From Rutidosis leptorrhynchoides (Eukaryota; Streptophyta; Magnoliopsida; Asterales; Asteraceae), in contig NC_092333.1 in the NCBI RefSeq assembly GCF_046630445.1, positions 340,952,501 to 341,016,500 on the forward strand: 64,000 nucleotides of DNA. The letters run 5' to 3'. The notes beneath the pieces are model-generated. The model was not told where the DNA came from. It did no database searches and saw nothing but the letters and a program-made list of their open reading frames with translations. The position numbers and the translations under genes are program-made. Shown here one piece after another: positions 62,090 through 64,000 of this stretch; within the stretch, counting starts at the first letter, position 1; every line of letters starts with the position of its first letter.

Positions 62090-62893
62090 TTAGTTAGCTG
62101 TGGTGTCGAAATTGTGATTAACTTTTTTTTCAATTGGACTATCAACAACTTGTATATCTTTGACTTTTACTTCAAGCCAATTGTTGATTTCCTTTGTAAC
62201 TTTCACAAATTCAACTAACATTGCCTTTTCTTTTGGCGATAAATTGGATACTAATCGGTTACATAACTTAAAGTTTCCCTTAATCCTAGCATCGTGGATC
62301 CGTTTATAAAGTTTCTTCGTTGAACTGTTAAAAACGGGTTCATCTAATTTCGTATCATCAACGGGGTTCTTTGTGATCGGATCATCATTAAGTGTTTCTT
62401 CATCTTCCCCACACTTATGTGTTTTTATTGGTCTAACAGTTTTGGTTGGTGGAGATCTAAACTTTCGGTTCACAAAGGTGATCAATTTATCACCATCCCT
62501 AAGTGTCATTCTACCTTCTCTTACATCAATGAACGCCTCGGTGGTTGCTAAAAATGGGCGACCTAAAATTAGAGGAATATCAAGGTTTTCCTCCATATTA
62601 ATAACTATGAAGTTTGCAACAAAGGTCAAACTTCCCACGTTAACAAGTAAATTATTTGCTATTCCAACCGGGTGTTTAATGGTTAGGTCAAATGATTGAA
62701 CACCTATTTTGGTTAGTTTTAATTTACCCATACCTAATCTTTTGTATAAGGAAAGAGGCATAATATTTGCACTTGCTCCTAAATCTGCGAGTCCATTATA
62801 TATGGCACCATCATTAAGCAAGCAAGAAATGATAAATTCGCCCGGGTCTCCTACTTTAGTAAGTCGAGTTGGTTTGTAAACCTTTTTCGGGTG
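62090..62893 (-). pseudogene. Second retropepsin-like domain after integrase (Athila 2)
   Basis: Same frame as the integrase upstream, separated by a single TAA (62894-62896). It has the hallmarks of a retroelement aspartic protease: GDPGEFIISC, then LADLGASANIMPLSLYKRLG (active-site Asp in DLGAS, about 62775), KHPVGIANNLLVNVG, VINMEENLDIPLILGRPFL, then EGRMTLRDG. A charged tail with helical stretches (about 62400-62100) ends [10 protein letters not shown]. It is only distantly like the normal Athila protease of element 1 (40480-40900). Element 1 lacks this domain. Direct repeats NHNFTT and NHNFDTT flank it. Role unknown: a captured or duplicated protease. Confidence 0.8.
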
Positions 62894-64000
62894 TTATTTT
62901 CTTGGTTCTTTCACTTCTATTTGAACTTCTTTTTCTTCATTTCTTGGAATGGGAGGTTTGTATAAAAATTCTTCTTCATCATTCCAATTTGAATCCTCCT
63001 CATTTTTTAATTTTGAATTTTCATATGTTGTTGATAACATATTTATGTTTTCATTTTGAAGGTTTTCTTGGGTGGTGAAATTATGATTGATTTCATTGTC
63101 AACTTCCATCGGACCATGTATGTAATGTTTAACTCTGTGACTATTAACTTTAACTTCAATCCCATTTGAATTTATTAACTCTATTGTTCCGTATGGGAAA
63201 ACTCTTTTGACTATGAATGGTCCAGACCATCTTGATTTCAATTTTCTAGGAAATAGCTTGAATCGTGAATTGAAAAGAAGAACTCTGTCTCCTTCCTTAA
63301 ATTCTTTTGAACTTCTGATTCTTTTATCATGCGATTTCTTCGTTCTTTCCTTATAGATTAACGAATTTTCATATACTTCATGTCTTAATTCTTCTAATTC
63401 GTTTAGTTGGCTTAACCGTAGATGTCCGGCTTCATGCAAATCAAGATTACATGTCTTCAAAGCCCAAAATGCTTCATGTTCAATTTCTACTGGAAGATGA
63501 CATGCTTTTTCGTAAACGAGTCTAAAAGGTGTGGTTCCAATTGGAGTTTTGTAGGCTGTTCTAAAAGCCCAGAGTGCATCCTCTAATTTCATGGACCATT
63601 CCTTCGGATTTGATCCTATGGTTTTCTCTAGAATACGTTTCAAAGCTCGGTTAGTATTTTCAACTTGTCCACTTATTTGTGGATGATAAGAGGTTGAGAT
63701 TTTATGAGTTACTCTATATCTTTTGAGAACTTTCTCAAGTTGATTGTTACAAAAATGAGTACCCCGATCACTTATTAAAGCTTTCGGTGTTCCGAACCTT
63801 GCAAAAAGATGTTTTAAAAAGTTGACTAAAACTCATGCGTCGTTAGTCGGGAGAGCTTGTGCTTCCGCCCATTTAGATACATAATCAATGGCAATGAGAA
63901 TGTAGAGATTATTATGAGATTTTGGAAATGGACCCATAAAGTCAATACCCCAAATGTCAAATACTTCACATACTTGAATGACATTTTGTGGCATTTCATC
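62894..64000 (-). pseudogene. Athila integrase (element 2), cut by the window end
   Basis: From 64000 leftwards: the IDFMGPFP region, SDRGTHF and GQVENTNRALKRIL (catalytic Asp and Glu), then the C-terminal segment [16 protein letters not shown]. After HRVKHYIHGPMEV there is a longer acidic tail than in element 1, ending KEPRK and TAA at 62894-62896. One TGA interrupts the core near 63830, where the sequence suggests CGA. The frame is intact where element 1 has a one-base deletion (near 63950). Confidence 0.88.

Overview
This is a repeat-dominated plant nuclear window with no bacterial features. The retrotransposon families (LTR termini, tRNA-Met and tRNA-Asp primer sites, Tekay-type and Athila-type proteins), intron-containing genes and an auxin-receptor F-box gene point to a dicot. 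The style of the elements suggests Asteraceae, but that is from memory and was not searched.

Layout. (1) 1-6067: a plus-sense LTR cut by the window start, then a minus-strand, gag-only LTR element (gag 3691 leftwards, tRNA-Met PBS 4066-4077, LTR 4079-6067). (2) 6068-9719: a copy of the sequence that also sits at 15307-17498 inside intron 1 of the F-box gene. It is decorated with a hAT-type MITE, other MITEs and a 1.05-kb MULE-like foldback element. (3) 9787-11007: a decayed three-exon B3-like gene. (4) 11745-17975, minus strand: a TIR1/AFB auxin receptor gene of the AFB2/3 type, three exons with canonical splice sites, broken by one extra base in exon 2. Intron 1 holds three kinds of transposon debris: two SINEs with target-site duplications, a Harbinger-type Myb/SANT gene remnant, and a third SINE proved by the empty site in the other copy. 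(5) 18868-19639: a 5'-truncated LINE. (6) 20030-20640: about 20 copies of an ACACGTCTAATT motif. (7) 22205-35066: an old minus-strand LTR element split by a complete Tekay-like Ty3/gypsy element (23250-32764, 5-bp TSD GAAGA). (8) 35067-64000: two Athila-type elements joined tail to tail. The first (plus) is nearly complete. The second (minus) runs off the window and carries a 2.4-kb solo LTR.

Nesting order: old LTR element, then the Tekay-like element and the Athila pair inserted in its LTR, then the solo LTR inside Athila 2. The Tekay gag-pol frame is one uninterrupted 1,467-codon frame, broken only by eight stops. Each stop is explained by a single C:G to T:A transition.

The most interesting material is in the Athila pair: (a) pairs of CpG palindromes whose flanks co-vary, with analogous palindromes in the two other LTR families here; (b) a second retropepsin-like domain after integrase in Athila 2; (c) a small CCHC zinc-knuckle ORF ending just before a near-perfect splice donor; (d) a third ORF whose start codon lies on a tiny upstream exon with consensus splice sites; (e) repeated PPT-like motifs inside the element; (f) the tail-to-tail LTR junction itself.
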